A stretch of DNA of 38,932 nucleotides from Thermoproteota archaeon (GCA_030130125.1 JARZZM010000059.1:1-38932); one strand, 5' to 3'. Positions 15,466 to 23,840 are shown, counted from the stretch's first letter. Notes: generated by a model not told the origin, from the letters alone. Program-made: numbers and translations.

Positions 15466-18216
15466 TCATGACTTCAGCATCCTCCTCAGGACGTACTGCA
15501 GTATGCCGCCATGCTTGTAGTATTCCACCTCCACATGGGTGTCGAGCCTCGCCCTCACCTTGAACTCCACCACGCTTCCATCCGGCTTGGTGGCCCTCAC
15601 GGTCAGCACCTTCCCGGGCTCCAGCCCCTCCTCTATCCCCAGTATGTCGTAGACCTCGTCTCCTTTCAACCCGAGGCTGCGCCAGCTCTCGCCCTCCATG
15701 AACTGGAGCGGCAGAACGCCCATCCCCACCAAGTTGCTCCTGTGGATCCTCTCGAAGCTCTCGGCTATGACCGCCTTCACCCCGAGCAGGGCGGTGCACT
15801 TGGCCGCCCAGTCCCTGCTGCTCCCTGTTCCATACTGCTTCCCCGCTATGACTATGAGGGGCGTGCCCTGCTCCCCGTACTTCATGGCCGCATCGTATAT
15901 CCACATCTTCTCTCCCGTGGGCCAGTAGACGGTCTTTCCCCCTTCCTCTTCCACCAGCAGGTTCCTTATCCTGACATTGCTGAAGCACCCACGGTTCATG
16001 ACCTCGTGATTGCCCCTCCTGCTGCCGAATGTGTTGAACTCCTCCGGCTTAACTCCATGCTCGATCAGGTACTTACCAGCGGGGCTCTCGACTGGTATTG
16101 CGCCAGCAGGGCTTATGTGGTCCGTGGTAACCCTGTCACCGAACAGGGCCAGAACTCTAGCTCCCCTTAAGTCTTTCGGCTCAGGGGGCTCCAAGCCCAT
16201 TCCCTCGAAGAACGGGGGCTTCTTTATGTAGGTGCTCCTCGGATCCCAAGAATAGAGGTCACCGCTGGGGGCTTGGAGGGACTCCCACCTCTCGTCCCCC
16301 TTGAAGACATCCCTGTACTTCTCCCTGAAGAGTTCAGGATCTAAGGCGCGCTCCACGGCGTCCTTCAGTTCCTCCTGAGTGGGCCATATGTCTTTGAGGT
16401 AGACCGGCTGTCCGTTGGGGTCGTAGGCTAGGGGCTCCCTAGTGAGGTCCACGTCCATCCTGCCAGCTATGGCGTAAGCGACTACGAGGGGCGGGCTCGC
16501 CAGGAAGTTACCCCTCGAGAGTGGGTGGATCCTCCCGCTGAAGTTCCTGTTCCCACTAAGCACTGAGACGGCGTACAGGTCGTGTTCCCTTACGGCTCTC
16601 TCCACCTCGGGGCGGAGGGGACCGCTGTTCCCTATGCAGGTGGTGCATCCGTAACCCACGACGTGGAACCTCAGGGCCTCTAGGTAGGGGAGCAGGCCCG
16701 TCTGCCTGAGGTAGTCGGTTACCACCCTGCTACCAGGCGCCAAGCTGGTCTTCACCCATGGCTTGGTCCTCAGCCCCCTCTCCACCGCCTTCTTCGCGAG
16801 CAGGCCGGCGCCGAGCATCACGGTGGGGTTGCTGGTGTTGGTGCAGCTGGTTATCGCCGCGATGATGACGCTCCCGTGCTTCAGGAGGACCTCTTCCCCC
16901 TCCAAGGTGATGGGTACTCCCTCTGCTGCTGATTCGCCTGATGGACTGGGTCCTCCCTCCGAGGCGTAGGCGGCATGTTCCTCCGTCTCTACATGATAAC
17001 CCAAGGCCTCTAAGTACGCTTTCAGTATCTTCAGGAACCTCTCCTTCGCCTCCTTGAGCGGTATCCTGTCCTCCGGATGGCTCGGTCCCGATATACTCGG
17101 CTCAACCTGACTCATATCCACCTCAACTACATCGCTGTACACGGGCTCGGGAGCTCCGGGCTCCCTGAACAACATATTCACCTTTGTGTATCTCTCCACC
17201 AGTTCCACGTGCGAGGGATCCCTCCCGGTACGCAGGAGGAAGTCGAGTGTGGCCTCGTCGACCGGGAAGAACCCCATCGTGGCCCCGTACTCTGGGCTCA
17301 TGTTCGCTATGGTCGCCCTGTCGGGGATACTGAGCTTCTCAACTCCAGGACCGAAGTACTCCACGAACTTGCCCACCACACCCTTCTTCCTGAGGATCTC
17401 GGTGATCGTGAGGACCAGATCCGTTGGAGTCGCCCCTTCCGGCAGCTCCCCTACCAGCTTGACCCCTATTACCTCGGGGAGGACCATGTAATAGGGCTGC
17501 CCAAGCATCGCCGCCTCGGCCTCTATGCCACCGACCCCCCACCCCATGACGCCTAATCCATTGATCATGGTTGTATGGCTGTCAGTTCCCAAGACGGAGT
17601 CTGGGTAGAGGGTGGGCTTGCCCTCGAACTCCCTGAGGTGAACGACCTTAGCTAGGTACTCGAGGTTCACTTGATGAATTATCCCCCTCCCAGGGGGCAC
17701 GACCCTGAAGTTCGAGAAGGCCTTCTGGGCCCACTTCAGCAGGTTGTACCTCTCCTTATTCCTCTCGAACTCAAGCTCCATGTTCCTGGCTAGGGCGTAT
17801 AGGGTCCCGAAGAAGTCCACCTGCACACTGTGATCGATTATCAAGTCGGCCGGTATCAGGGGATTGACCTTCTTGGGATCCCCTCCCAGCTCCCTCATTG
17901 CATCTCTCATGGCTGCGAGGTCGACGACAGCCGGCACCCCGGTGAAGTCCTGCATGACTATCCTGGCGGGCATGAACGGGATTTCGGTCTTGCCCTGCTT
18001 CTCCTCCCACAGGGCGACCTTCTCGACATCCTCCCCCCTGACCACATGCCCATCGTAATTCCTCAGGACGTTCTCCAGCAGTATCCTTATGCTGTACGGG
18101 AGCCTGCTGACCTCGACCAGCCCCTCCTCCTCCAAGTGGCGGAGGCTCCAGAACTTGGCCTTCTCCGAGTTGACATCCATGTAATCGACAAGATCGGAGG
18201 GGTTGATGTCCGCCAA
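15466..18216 (-). CDS. acnA: aconitate hydratase, AcnA/IRP type
   Basis: A 916-residue aconitase that interconverts citrate and isocitrate through a 4Fe-4S cluster. The cluster ligands are one Cys in ITSCTNTSNP and two in GYGCTTCIGN. GTDSHTTMINGLGVMGWGVG and GMGVLPLQF are family signatures, and the C-terminal swivel domain carries AGKQYGTGSSRDWAAKG-like sequence (here SSRDWAAKCTALLG). Domain order and length match AcnA (about 890-900 residues) rather than AcnB. The open frame runs to 18381, but that would overlap the divergent TrmO-type gene. TTG 18216 is preferred because AGAGGTGG lies just upstream and TTTTTAGGA (about 18248-18256) would place the transcript start near 18225; ATG 18180 is the alternative. 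It implies a full or partial citric acid pathway. Confidence 0.93.
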   Translation of the reverse strand: MADINPSDLVDYMDVNSEKAKFWSLRHLEEEGLVEVSRLPYSIRILLENVLRNYDGHVVRGEDVEKVALWEEKQGKTEIPFMPARIVMQDFTGVPAVVDLAAMRDAMRELGGDPKKVNPLIPADLIIDHSVQVDFFGTLYALARNMELEFERNKERYNLLKWAQKAFSNFRVVPPGRGIIHQVNLEYLAKVVHLREFEGKPTLYPDSVLGTDSHTTMINGLGVMGWGVGGIEAEAAMLGQPYYMVLPEVIGVKLVGELPEGATPTDLVLTITEILRKKGVVGKFVEYFGPGVEKLSIPDRATIANMSPEYGATMGFFPVDEATLDFLLRTGRDPSHVELVERYTKVNMLFREPGAPEPVYSDVVEVDMSQVEPSISGPSHPEDRIPLKEAKERFLKILKAYLEALGYHVETEEHAAYASEGGPSPSGESAAEGVPITLEGEEVLLKHGSVIIAAITSCTNTSNPTVMLGAGLLAKKAVERGLRTKPWVKTSLAPGSRVVTDYLRQTGLLPYLEALRFHVVGYGCTTCIGNSGPLRPEVERAVREHDLYAVSVLSGNRNFSGRIHPLSRGNFLASPPLVVAYAIAGRMDVDLTREPLAYDPNGQPVYLKDIWPTQEELKDAVERALDPELFREKYRDVFKGDERWESLQAPSGDLYSWDPRSTYIKKPPFFEGMGLEPPEPKDLRGARVLALFGDRVTTDHISPAGAIPVESPAGKYLIEHGVKPEEFNTFGSRRGNHEVMNRGCFSNVRIRNLLVEEEGGKTVYWPTGEKMWIYDAAMKYGEQGTPLIVIAGKQYGTGSSRDWAAKCTALLGVKAVIAESFERIHRSNLVGMGVLPLQFMEGESWRSLGLKGDEVYDILGIEEGLEPGKVLTVRATKPDGSVVEFKVRARLDTHVEVEYYKHGGILQYVLRRMLKS

Positions 18217-18313
18217 ATCGACCACCTCTAGAGGGTGGACCTTACTCCTAAAAATGTATGACACCAGATAGGGTAAAATCCTGCTGTACTCCGTACCATC
18301 GGAGGATGGCTCC

Positions 18314-18805
18314 ATGTCCGATCCCTGCCGCTTCAGGCCTATAGGCGTCATCAGGACCGACGCCAGCGAAGAGGAGGTCAAGTCCAGCTATGAGGGGGTT
18401 AGAGGGTATGTTGAGGTTTTCTCCGAGTTCTCTGAGGGCCTCAAAGGTGTGGAGGGATTCTCCCACTTGATACTCATCACCTGCTTACACAGGGTCTCGG
18501 AGGAGCAGAGGAAGGTGCTCGTGGTCAGGCCAAGGAGGCTGATGAGATTCGGACTATCCCTAGAAGAGCTGCCGGAGGTCGGGGTGTTCGCGTCCGATTC
18601 CCCCCACAGGCCCAATCCCATAGGCCTTCACGTGGTGAGGTTAGAGGGTATTGAGGGTCACAGGCTCCTAGTCTCGGGGCTGGATGCCTTCGATGGAACA
18701 CCTGTACTTGACATAAAGCCTTATACGATCTCAAGACTGGTGGAAAGGCCCAGTTACCCTGAATGGTACGAGGAGCTGAGGAGGAGAACGGGTAGGGAGG
18801 TGTGA
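18314..18805 (+). CDS. trmO: TrmO-like tRNA (N6-threonylcarbamoyladenosine) methyltransferase
   Basis: A 163-residue protein of the UPF0066/TrmO family, which adds a methyl group from S-adenosylmethionine to the threonylcarbamoyl-adenosine at position 37 of certain tRNAs. The family pattern is clear: FRPIGVIRT at the start, GVEGFSHLILITCLHRV, GVFASDSPHRPNPIGLHVVRLEG with the conserved RPNPIG core, and LDAFDGTPVLDIKPY. It uses a beta-barrel SAM fold rather than the usual Rossmann type. ATG 18314 has GGAGGATGG directly upstream. It is divergent from aconitase and convergent with the DNA methyltransferase, from which it is separated by 7 bases. Confidence 0.9.
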   Translation: MSDPCRFRPIGVIRTDASEEEVKSSYEGVRGYVEVFSEFSEGLKGVEGFSHLILITCLHRVSEEQRKVLVVRPRRLMRFGLSLEELPEVGVFASDSPHRPNPIGLHVVRLEGIEGHRLLVSGLDAFDGTPVLDIKPYTISRLVERPSYPEWYEELRRRTGREV

Positions 18806-18812
18806 TGCGAAG

Positions 18813-20777
18813 CTACCTGAAGAGCCTTCCCAAATACTCTACAGCCTCCCCCTCACTCATCTCCAAGTAGTCACCGGGATTCCTCCCCTTGGGATGGGGT
18901 CTCACGGTCGAGTACCTGAGACAGGTTCTCCCCAGCACGTCGAATATCTCGTGGGGACCGAGCAGCCTCCTCAGAGCTTCCAGATCCTCCATGAGGGGTA
19001 GAGATCCCCCGAAGTCCCTCCTGAACCAGTGGCCGACGGTGTGCCTGTAGGAGGAGGAGAAGGCATCCACCACATCCCTAACCCTCAGCCCTCTCTCCCT
19101 CCTCAGGACGTTCAGGTATAGGGCTGCTATCGGCTGATCCACCTTGAAGAGCCTCCCCCTAACGAAATAGTCGCCTATGACGATCTTTCTTGCCCCGGGA
19201 GATGCTCCCCAGTTGATCCTCTCCAGCCCGGAGAACTTGCTGTTCACGGATCCGTTCGCCCCCCTGACCAGCCTGACTGGAGATGTTGGAGGGGTCACCT
19301 CAACCTCTAGCTCAGGCAACGTTTCTACGCTCGTCCATAGCTGGGAGCCGCAGTTGGGACACCTGCCGTTGAGAGGGTCGAACTCCAAGGGTGCGCCGCA
19401 CAGAGGACACCTCAGCTCAACCCTAGCCTCGGATCTGGGGTGCAGGACGAACTCCTTCGTGAGGGATCCGTCCGACCACTCGACCTCAACCTCCCTGACG
19501 AAACCGTCCTCGTATCTGCTCAACACCTTAGCAATGGTTCCCCTCCTCCTGACCTTGGATACCGAATCACTGACCTCCATCCCTATGGGGTCCGCCCTGT
19601 ACCTCTCCTCGGTCTTGGGAGGGGCTCTAAGGGCATCCAAGTTGAACCTGTAGCTGATCCTCTTGGTGTCCCTAGCCATCACGAAGATTGGAAACCACTT
19701 CCCACCTTGAGAGACGACTACCATGTTCCGGAGGACGTACCCGTACTTTAGCATCGCAGATGGAAGGCAGAGATCTCCCAATTCCCACTTCCTAATCCCT
19801 AGGAGGAAGAGAGCGTCCTCCCTGTGGCTAGACAGGAACTCCTCGGTGGTCATGCCCCTGAGTACTGAGGCGAAATCGGAGCTGTTGGAGGCTACGTGAA
19901 TCTCTCCTCTAGGATCGCTCCTCAGCACCACTGGATCCACAGCCGGGAGGTCCACGTTTCCAGCGGGCTCCCATCGGTAGCTCTCCTCGCCAACTCGCAC
20001 CTCCTCGAAGTTCCTTTCCCCTACCCTATGCCTGATGATCTCGACGAACTCCTCTCCCCTCTCTATCATGATCCACTTGGCTTCTATACCCATTCCCTCT
20101 AGAACGGCAGCTACAGTCCCGGTACCGGCGAAAGGGTCTAGGACAACGTCACCTTCCCCCAACCTCACCCTCCTGATCAGCTCCCTCACCAATCCTCCAG
20201 GGAAGATGGCCGTATGCTTCCAAGGCGTCTGCTCCAGCCTGACCTTGATCACCGAGCTGCCACCCCTGTACGCGCTGTTCCCAGACTTGGAGAGCACGAG
20301 CACGGGCTCGTAGGTGTTCGTGAACCTGTCCCTGGCTGGGGAAGGCATGTGGTTGATCTTGTACCAGATGATGATGTCTTGGAGGTACCACCCCCTCCTT
20401 ACCATCTCCCCAGCCAGCCTGTAGGGTATCTGGAGGAGGTGGGATTTACCGTACTTCGGGAGGTACTTGTCCCCAACGTTGAGGAAGAACACCCCGTCGG
20501 GAGTAAGTTTATCCCTCAACAGATCGAATATCGCGACCAATCTCCCTATGTAATCCTCGGGGGTCCTCTCCTGACCTATCTGTCCCTCGAAACCGTAGTC
20601 CCGCTGTTTCCAGTATGGCGGGGACGTCACGGCCAGTTTCACGGATTCCGGAGGAACCTTCTTCAGGGCAGCGTACACATCCCCGTGGAGCAGGAGGTTT
20701 TTCACATCGGGGAGTCGAGGGTCATCCCTAAAAGTGTGATTCGGCTCTCGTCGCAGAGTAACAGTAATTAGCTCCAC
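18813..20777 (-). CDS. orphan DNA methyltransferase (TSPPYW beta class) with zinc ribbon and extra domains
   Basis: About 654 residues. The first 250 form a complete amino-methyltransferase of the beta order: catalytic TSPPYW, then the VGDKYLP and IIIWYK segments, and the SAM-binding DPFAGTGTVAA. TSPPYW suggests N4-cytosine or N6-adenine methylation. Residues about 310-410 resemble a second, degenerate copy (DALFLLGIRKW, MLKYGYVLRNMVVV, YRFNLDALRAPP) without a catalytic motif. A CPLCG...CPNCG zinc ribbon follows near residues 465-490, then a C-terminal domain containing RHTVGHWFRRDFGGSLP, which could read DNA. No restriction endonuclease is adjacent. Start is uncertain: GTG 20777 is chosen because GTG 20816 would overlap the divergent kinase gene; neither has a clear ribosome binding site. 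Confidence 0.85.
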   Translation of the reverse strand: MELITVTLRREPNHTFRDDPRLPDVKNLLLHGDVYAALKKVPPESVKLAVTSPPYWKQRDYGFEGQIGQERTPEDYIGRLVAIFDLLRDKLTPDGVFFLNVGDKYLPKYGKSHLLQIPYRLAGEMVRRGWYLQDIIIWYKINHMPSPARDRFTNTYEPVLVLSKSGNSAYRGGSSVIKVRLEQTPWKHTAIFPGGLVRELIRRVRLGEGDVVLDPFAGTGTVAAVLEGMGIEAKWIMIERGEEFVEIIRHRVGERNFEEVRVGEESYRWEPAGNVDLPAVDPVVLRSDPRGEIHVASNSSDFASVLRGMTTEEFLSSHREDALFLLGIRKWELGDLCLPSAMLKYGYVLRNMVVVSQGGKWFPIFVMARDTKRISYRFNLDALRAPPKTEERYRADPIGMEVSDSVSKVRRRGTIAKVLSRYEDGFVREVEVEWSDGSLTKEFVLHPRSEARVELRCPLCGAPLEFDPLNGRCPNCGSQLWTSVETLPELEVEVTPPTSPVRLVRGANGSVNSKFSGLERINWGASPGARKIVIGDYFVRGRLFKVDQPIAALYLNVLRRERGLRVRDVVDAFSSSYRHTVGHWFRRDFGGSLPLMEDLEALRRLLGPHEIFDVLGRTCLRYSTVRPHPKGRNPGDYLEMSEGEAVEYLGRLFR

Positions 20778-20792
20778 CCTCGCCAGATTCCG

Positions 20793-21653
20793 ATGGACTA
20801 CGTAGCTGTAGGTCACATCACCGTGGACGAGCTAGACGGGCTCGTTAGACTAGGTGGAGGTGTTTCCTACGGATCAGCCTTCGCCGCTGGCTTGGGACTT
20901 GTAGCCAAGGTTGTTTCTAGGGTCGGTACCGACCTGACCGACGAGCTGCTCCGTCCCCTCAGGGAGGCGGGAGTGGACCTGAGTGGCGTGAGGAGGTCAT
21001 GCGAGAGGACGACGAGGTTCGTCATCAGGCTAAAGGAGAGCAGCGAGGTCTCAGGGCTCGCGTACAGGTGCGACCCAATCGCCCCCTCAGATCTGGAGGG
21101 AGTCGAGGCGGGCGTTATCCATCTGGCTCCGGTGGCTAGGGAGGTGAGCAGGGAAGTGGCATACGCGGCGATCAACTCGGGATCCCTAGTATTGCTGGAC
21201 CTGCAGGGCGTGATAAGGACATTCGATGACGGTTTTGGGCTCGATGGCACGCTAGCTGGGGAGTTCGAGGGCCTCGATCTGGTGGTGCACGCTAACCTCC
21301 AAGAGGCGAGGGCCATCACGGGAGAGGATAATCCAATGAACGCGGCGGAGCGCCTCTCCTCGATGTTCTGGATGTCCTCGGTCACCTTGGGGAGGAGGGG
21401 GGCAGTGATATCATCGCCTGAGGGGTTCGTGATGGCTAGGGCTCCGGAGGTAGAGTCCCTAGACGACGTCGGTGCCGGGGATGTCTTCACCGCCGCGTTG
21501 GGGATAGCGCTGTGGAGAGGCTATTCCTTGGAGGATGCTGCCAGGTTCTCCGTGGCGGCGGCTGCCGCCTCGACAAGGAGAAGGGGGCCCGTCCCAGTAG
21601 CTCGGGAGGAAGTGGAGTCACTCATGCCCAAGGTCGAGGTATCATGGCTCTGA
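20793..21653 (+). CDS. PfkB-family sugar or nucleoside kinase
   Basis: A 286-residue member of the ribokinase/PfkB family, which phosphorylates sugars, nucleosides or related alcohols with ATP. Signatures are GGGVSYGSAFAAGLG near the N-terminus (sugar-binding Gly pair), VVSRVGTDL, and the C-terminal DDVGAGDVFTAALG holding the anion hole and the catalytic Asp. The usual Thr of the DTTGAGD motif is Val here. The first strand is short, with the gene beginning at MDYVAVGHIT. ATG 20793 lacks a ribosome binding site; a weak TATA-like AGTAATTAG near 20764-20772 is compatible with a leaderless transcript. Substrate unknown. It is divergent from the DNA methyltransferase with nearly touching or overlapping starts. 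Confidence 0.88.
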   Translation: MDYVAVGHITVDELDGLVRLGGGVSYGSAFAAGLGLVAKVVSRVGTDLTDELLRPLREAGVDLSGVRRSCERTTRFVIRLKESSEVSGLAYRCDPIAPSDLEGVEAGVIHLAPVAREVSREVAYAAINSGSLVLLDLQGVIRTFDDGFGLDGTLAGEFEGLDLVVHANLQEARAITGEDNPMNAAERLSSMFWMSSVTLGRRGAVISSPEGFVMARAPEVESLDDVGAGDVFTAALGIALWRGYSLEDAARFSVAAAAASTRRRGPVPVAREEVESLMPKVEVSWL

Positions 21654-21658
21654 GCTAG

Positions 21659-21688
21659 TAAACTTTAAAGTAGTATACTTTAGAGTAT
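21659..21688. promoter_or_regulatory. tandem palindromic promoter of the DUF234 ATPase
   Basis: Two near-identical dyads, ACTTTAAAGT (21662-21671, perfect) and TACTTTAGAGTA (21676-21687, one mismatch), sit 15 bases apart directly before ATG 21693, with GTATAC between them. CTTTAAAG centred at 21666-21667 is at the right distance to act as the TATA box of a leaderless transcript. The repeats could be an autoregulatory site. Confidence 0.45.
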
Positions 21689-21692
21689 AATT

Positions 21693-23039
21693 ATGATCGC
21701 TAGGTTCGTAAACAGGGAGAAGGAGCTGGAGTTCCTTGAAAGGGCCTACAGATCCCCAGTACCCCAGCTGTTGGTTATCTACGGAAGGAGGAGGATAGGA
21801 AAGACCGAGCTGGTCCTGAGGTTCCTGAGGGACAAGCCCCACATCTACTACTTGGCTGACTTGGAGTCGGGACTTTCCCAGCTGAAGAGGTTCAAGAGGT
21901 CCGCCGAGGTCCTGCTGCAGGACGAGACCTTCAGGAGAGCAGAATTCAGGGACTGGGAGGACCTGTTCGTCGCCCTCTTGGACAGGTGGGGGGGTGAAAG
22001 GAGGCTCATAATAGCCATAGACGAATTCCCGAACTTGGTGAGGGTAAATCCGGCATTTCCCTCCATACTCCAGAGGGTGTGGGACCTCTACCTCTCTAGG
22101 GAAGATGTGATGCTCATACTCACGGGTTCATCCGTCTCCGTGATGGAGGACGAGGTCCTCAGCTCCAAGTCTCCCCTTTACGGCAGGAGAACGGGTCAAT
22201 GGAAGCTGGGACCAATCAGCCCTGAATACCTAGGGGAATTCCTTCCCTATAAGGAGGAAGATCTGGCGAGGACCTATGGGGTGACCGGTGGGGTCCCCCA
22301 CTACCTCAACCTGTTCGATCCCAACCTCCCCTTCTGGGATAATGTGGAGAGGCTAGCCCTGAGCAAGGGAGGGTTCCTGTACGAGGAAGCTGACTTCCTG
22401 CTAAGGGGGGAGCTGAGGGACCCTTCGAACTACAAGAGCATCTTGGAGGCTCTGGCTAGGGGTGCTACTAGACTGGGGGAAGTGTGCAACCTGACGGGAC
22501 TGGACAGGGGGCTCGTGTCCAAGTACCTCAGCGTCTTGGAGAGGTTGGATGTGGTGGCGGGGGAGAGGCCCTACGGCTCAGGCCCCAAGAGTAGGAGGAA
22601 GAGGTACAGGATAAGGGACCCCTACATGAGGTTCTACTTCAGGTACATCCAGCCCAACAAGTGGATGATAGAATCCGGCCTCGGAAGCGAGCTGAGGAGG
22701 GAGGTCGAGGCCGATTACGACAACTTCATGGGTCTCACGATGGAAGAGATATGCAGAGAGGTGCTCCCACGCCGATTCAGCGCCAGGAGGGTTGGGAAGT
22801 GGTGGGGCGGAGAGGGGGATCTGGATCTGATTATGAGGGGCGCGAAAACCGTGATGGTTGAGTGCAAGTGGGGAACGGCCAAGGTGAGGAATGAGGTCCG
22901 AAGGATGAGAAGGCTGACCTCGATAGTGGGAATCAGAGCGGACCTTTACGTGATAGTAGCCAGGAGATTCGAGGGAAGGCCCGAGAGTGGTGTAAAGCTC
23001 ATCTCCTTGAGGGAGCTGCTGAGCCCTCCTAAACTTTAA
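21693..23039 (+). CDS. archaeal ATPase of the ATPase_2/DUF234 family
   Basis: A 448-residue STAND/AAA-like ATPase common in archaea. Walker A is YGRRRIGKTELVLRF at about residues 30-44, Walker B is LIIAIDEFPNL near 108-118, and a sensor segment LTGSSVSVMED lies near 146. A winged-helix part follows (about 250-310; LGEVCNLTGLDRGLVSKYLSVLERL). The C-terminal DUF234 region carries GDLDLIM and VMVECKWG, which resembles the core of PD-(D/E)XK nucleases (Asp ... Glu-x-Lys). Such genes are numerous and patchy in archaea and are suspected to be mobile or defence-related; function is unproven. The transcript is probably leaderless (no ribosome binding site, TATA 26 bases upstream). A 10-base direct repeat flanks the gene (separate entry). 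Confidence 0.87.
   Translation: MIARFVNREKELEFLERAYRSPVPQLLVIYGRRRIGKTELVLRFLRDKPHIYYLADLESGLSQLKRFKRSAEVLLQDETFRRAEFRDWEDLFVALLDRWGGERRLIIAIDEFPNLVRVNPAFPSILQRVWDLYLSREDVMLILTGSSVSVMEDEVLSSKSPLYGRRTGQWKLGPISPEYLGEFLPYKEEDLARTYGVTGGVPHYLNLFDPNLPFWDNVERLALSKGGFLYEEADFLLRGELRDPSNYKSILEALARGATRLGEVCNLTGLDRGLVSKYLSVLERLDVVAGERPYGSGPKSRRKRYRIRDPYMRFYFRYIQPNKWMIESGLGSELRREVEADYDNFMGLTMEEICREVLPRRFSARRVGKWWGGEGDLDLIMRGAKTVMVECKWGTAKVRNEVRRMRRLTSIVGIRADLYVIVARRFEGRPESGVKLISLRELLSPPKL
23030..23039. repeat. TAAACTTTAA direct repeat, second copy (first at 21659-21668)
   Basis: The decamer TAAACTTTAA stands directly before the DUF234 ATPase gene (21659-21668) and again at its end, where it includes the stop codon. 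It may be a duplication left by insertion or a chance match in A+T-rich tracts. Confidence 0.35.
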
Positions 23040-23049
23040 GAAATTTAAC

Positions 23050-23055
23050 TTTTTT
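23050..23055 (+). terminator. T-run after the DUF234 ATPase gene
   Basis: Six T residues follow the stop by 10 bases. The same tract also overlaps the TATA-like element (TTTTTTAGATATA) of the next operon. Confidence 0.35.
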
Positions 23056-23071
23056 AGATATAACTAAGGTG

Positions 23072-23461
23072 ATGGGGACGGGGCTCTCCGGCGAGGAGAA
23101 GGAGGAAATCAGGAGAAGGGTCATAGAGGCTCTCAAAACGGTTTATGACCCCGAAATACCGGTTAACGTCTACGACTTAGGGCTGGTTTATCGGGTAGAG
23201 GTTGACGATGAGGGTAACGTGACGGTGGACATGACCCTCACCTCTCCCGGCTGTCCCGTCGCTGAGATGGTGCTGAACATGGCGGAGGCGGCGATCATGG
23301 AGAGACTGCCCGACAGGGAGGTGAAGGTCAACCTAGTATGGGAGCCCTTCTGGACGCCCGACAAGGTCAATGAGGAGGGTAGGAAGAAGCTAGAGGAGAT
23401 TTACGGTTACGATTTCGTCGGAGAGTGGTTGAAGAGACAGAGGGGTGGTCAGGTTGGGTAG
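23072..23461 (+). CDS. MIP18/SufT-like (DUF59) iron-sulfur assembly protein
   Basis: A 129-residue MIP18-family protein. The family core is intact: VIEALKTVYDPEIPVNVYDLGLVYRVEV in segments, then MTLTSPGCPVAEMV with the conserved Cys at residue 61, and KVNLVWEPFWTPDKVNEEGRKKL at the C-terminus. Relatives (SufT, the N-terminal domain of some ApbC/Mrp proteins, eukaryotic CIA2/MIP18) help deliver Fe-S clusters. It is the first gene of an operon with two ferredoxin-bearing MinD ATPases and a NifX-type protein, supporting a cluster assembly or delivery role. ATG 23072 or GTG 23069 are the only plausible starts, with AAGGTG immediately before and a TATA-like tract at about 23050-23062. The next gene overlaps its 3' end. 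Confidence 0.88.
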   Translation: MGTGLSGEEKEEIRRRVIEALKTVYDPEIPVNVYDLGLVYRVEVDDEGNVTVDMTLTSPGCPVAEMVLNMAEAAIMERLPDREVKVNLVWEPFWTPDKVNEEGRKKLEEIYGYDFVGEWLKRQRGGQVG

Positions 23462-23840
23462 GAACCGGGAATATGTGGCTTACGTGATGAGCCGGCTCGG
23501 CTGCGTTCACCCCTTCAGGATCTCCAGAATACTCTTACTGGCCGACTGGCTTTCAATGGAGAGGAGGAACAAGAGGCTCACTAATCTAACCTACGTGAAG
23601 GAGGAGTTCGGGTTCTACGTGGAGGAGCTCACGGGCATAATGGAAGAGCTACAGGATGAGGGGTGCGTGATCAAGAGAGAGGAGAGGAAGTGCCTAGAGT
23701 ACACATGCAGCGAGCCTGAGATATCGGAGGAGGACAGGGAGATACTTGAGGAGGTCATATCCGAGGTCAAGGACCTAGATGATAGGGAGCTCAACAGGCG
23801 CGTGCTCTCCGATCCGAGGTACAGGGAGGGATCACCATGA
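23445..23840 (+). CDS. small helical protein, possibly Panacea/DUF4065-like
   Basis: A 131-residue, mostly helical protein without membrane segments. The segment RISRILLLADWLSMERRNKRLTN followed by a short spacer and EFGFYVEELTGIMEELQDEGCV resembles the SocA/Panacea (DUF4065) pattern of a helical bundle with a LLxLADWL start and a later glycine-aromatic turn; this is a weak visual match, and a winged-helix regulator is the alternative. The C-terminal 40 residues are strongly acidic. Two starts fit: GTG 23445 (17-base overlap with the previous gene) and TTG 23454, which has GGGGTGGT at 23441-23448. The following gene's ATG overlaps its stop (ATGA). The fixed position within a Fe-S/MinD operon suggests an accessory or regulatory partner. 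Confidence 0.65.
   Translation: MVRLGRNREYVAYVMSRLGCVHPFRISRILLLADWLSMERRNKRLTNLTYVKEEFGFYVEELTGIMEELQDEGCVIKREERKCLEYTCSEPEISEEDREILEEVISEVKDLDDRELNRRVLSDPRYREGSP

Noticed and set aside
17077-17556. A 159-residue open frame antisense to aconitase (also 15511-16170)
   Set aside because: These are shadows of the aconitase reading frame, whose cluster motifs and length are intact.
18217-18381. 55-residue N-terminal extension of aconitase
   Set aside because: It overlaps the divergent TrmO-type gene and lies upstream of the predicted promoter.
20214-20771. A 185-residue open frame antisense to the DNA methyltransferase
   Set aside because: Shadow of the methyltransferase N-terminal half, with no initiation signals or recognisable domain.
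18813-23039. Restriction-modification system formed by the DNA methyltransferase and the DUF234 ATPase
   Set aside because: They are on opposite strands with a kinase gene between them, and the ATPase has its own promoter. The nuclease-like motif alone is not enough.
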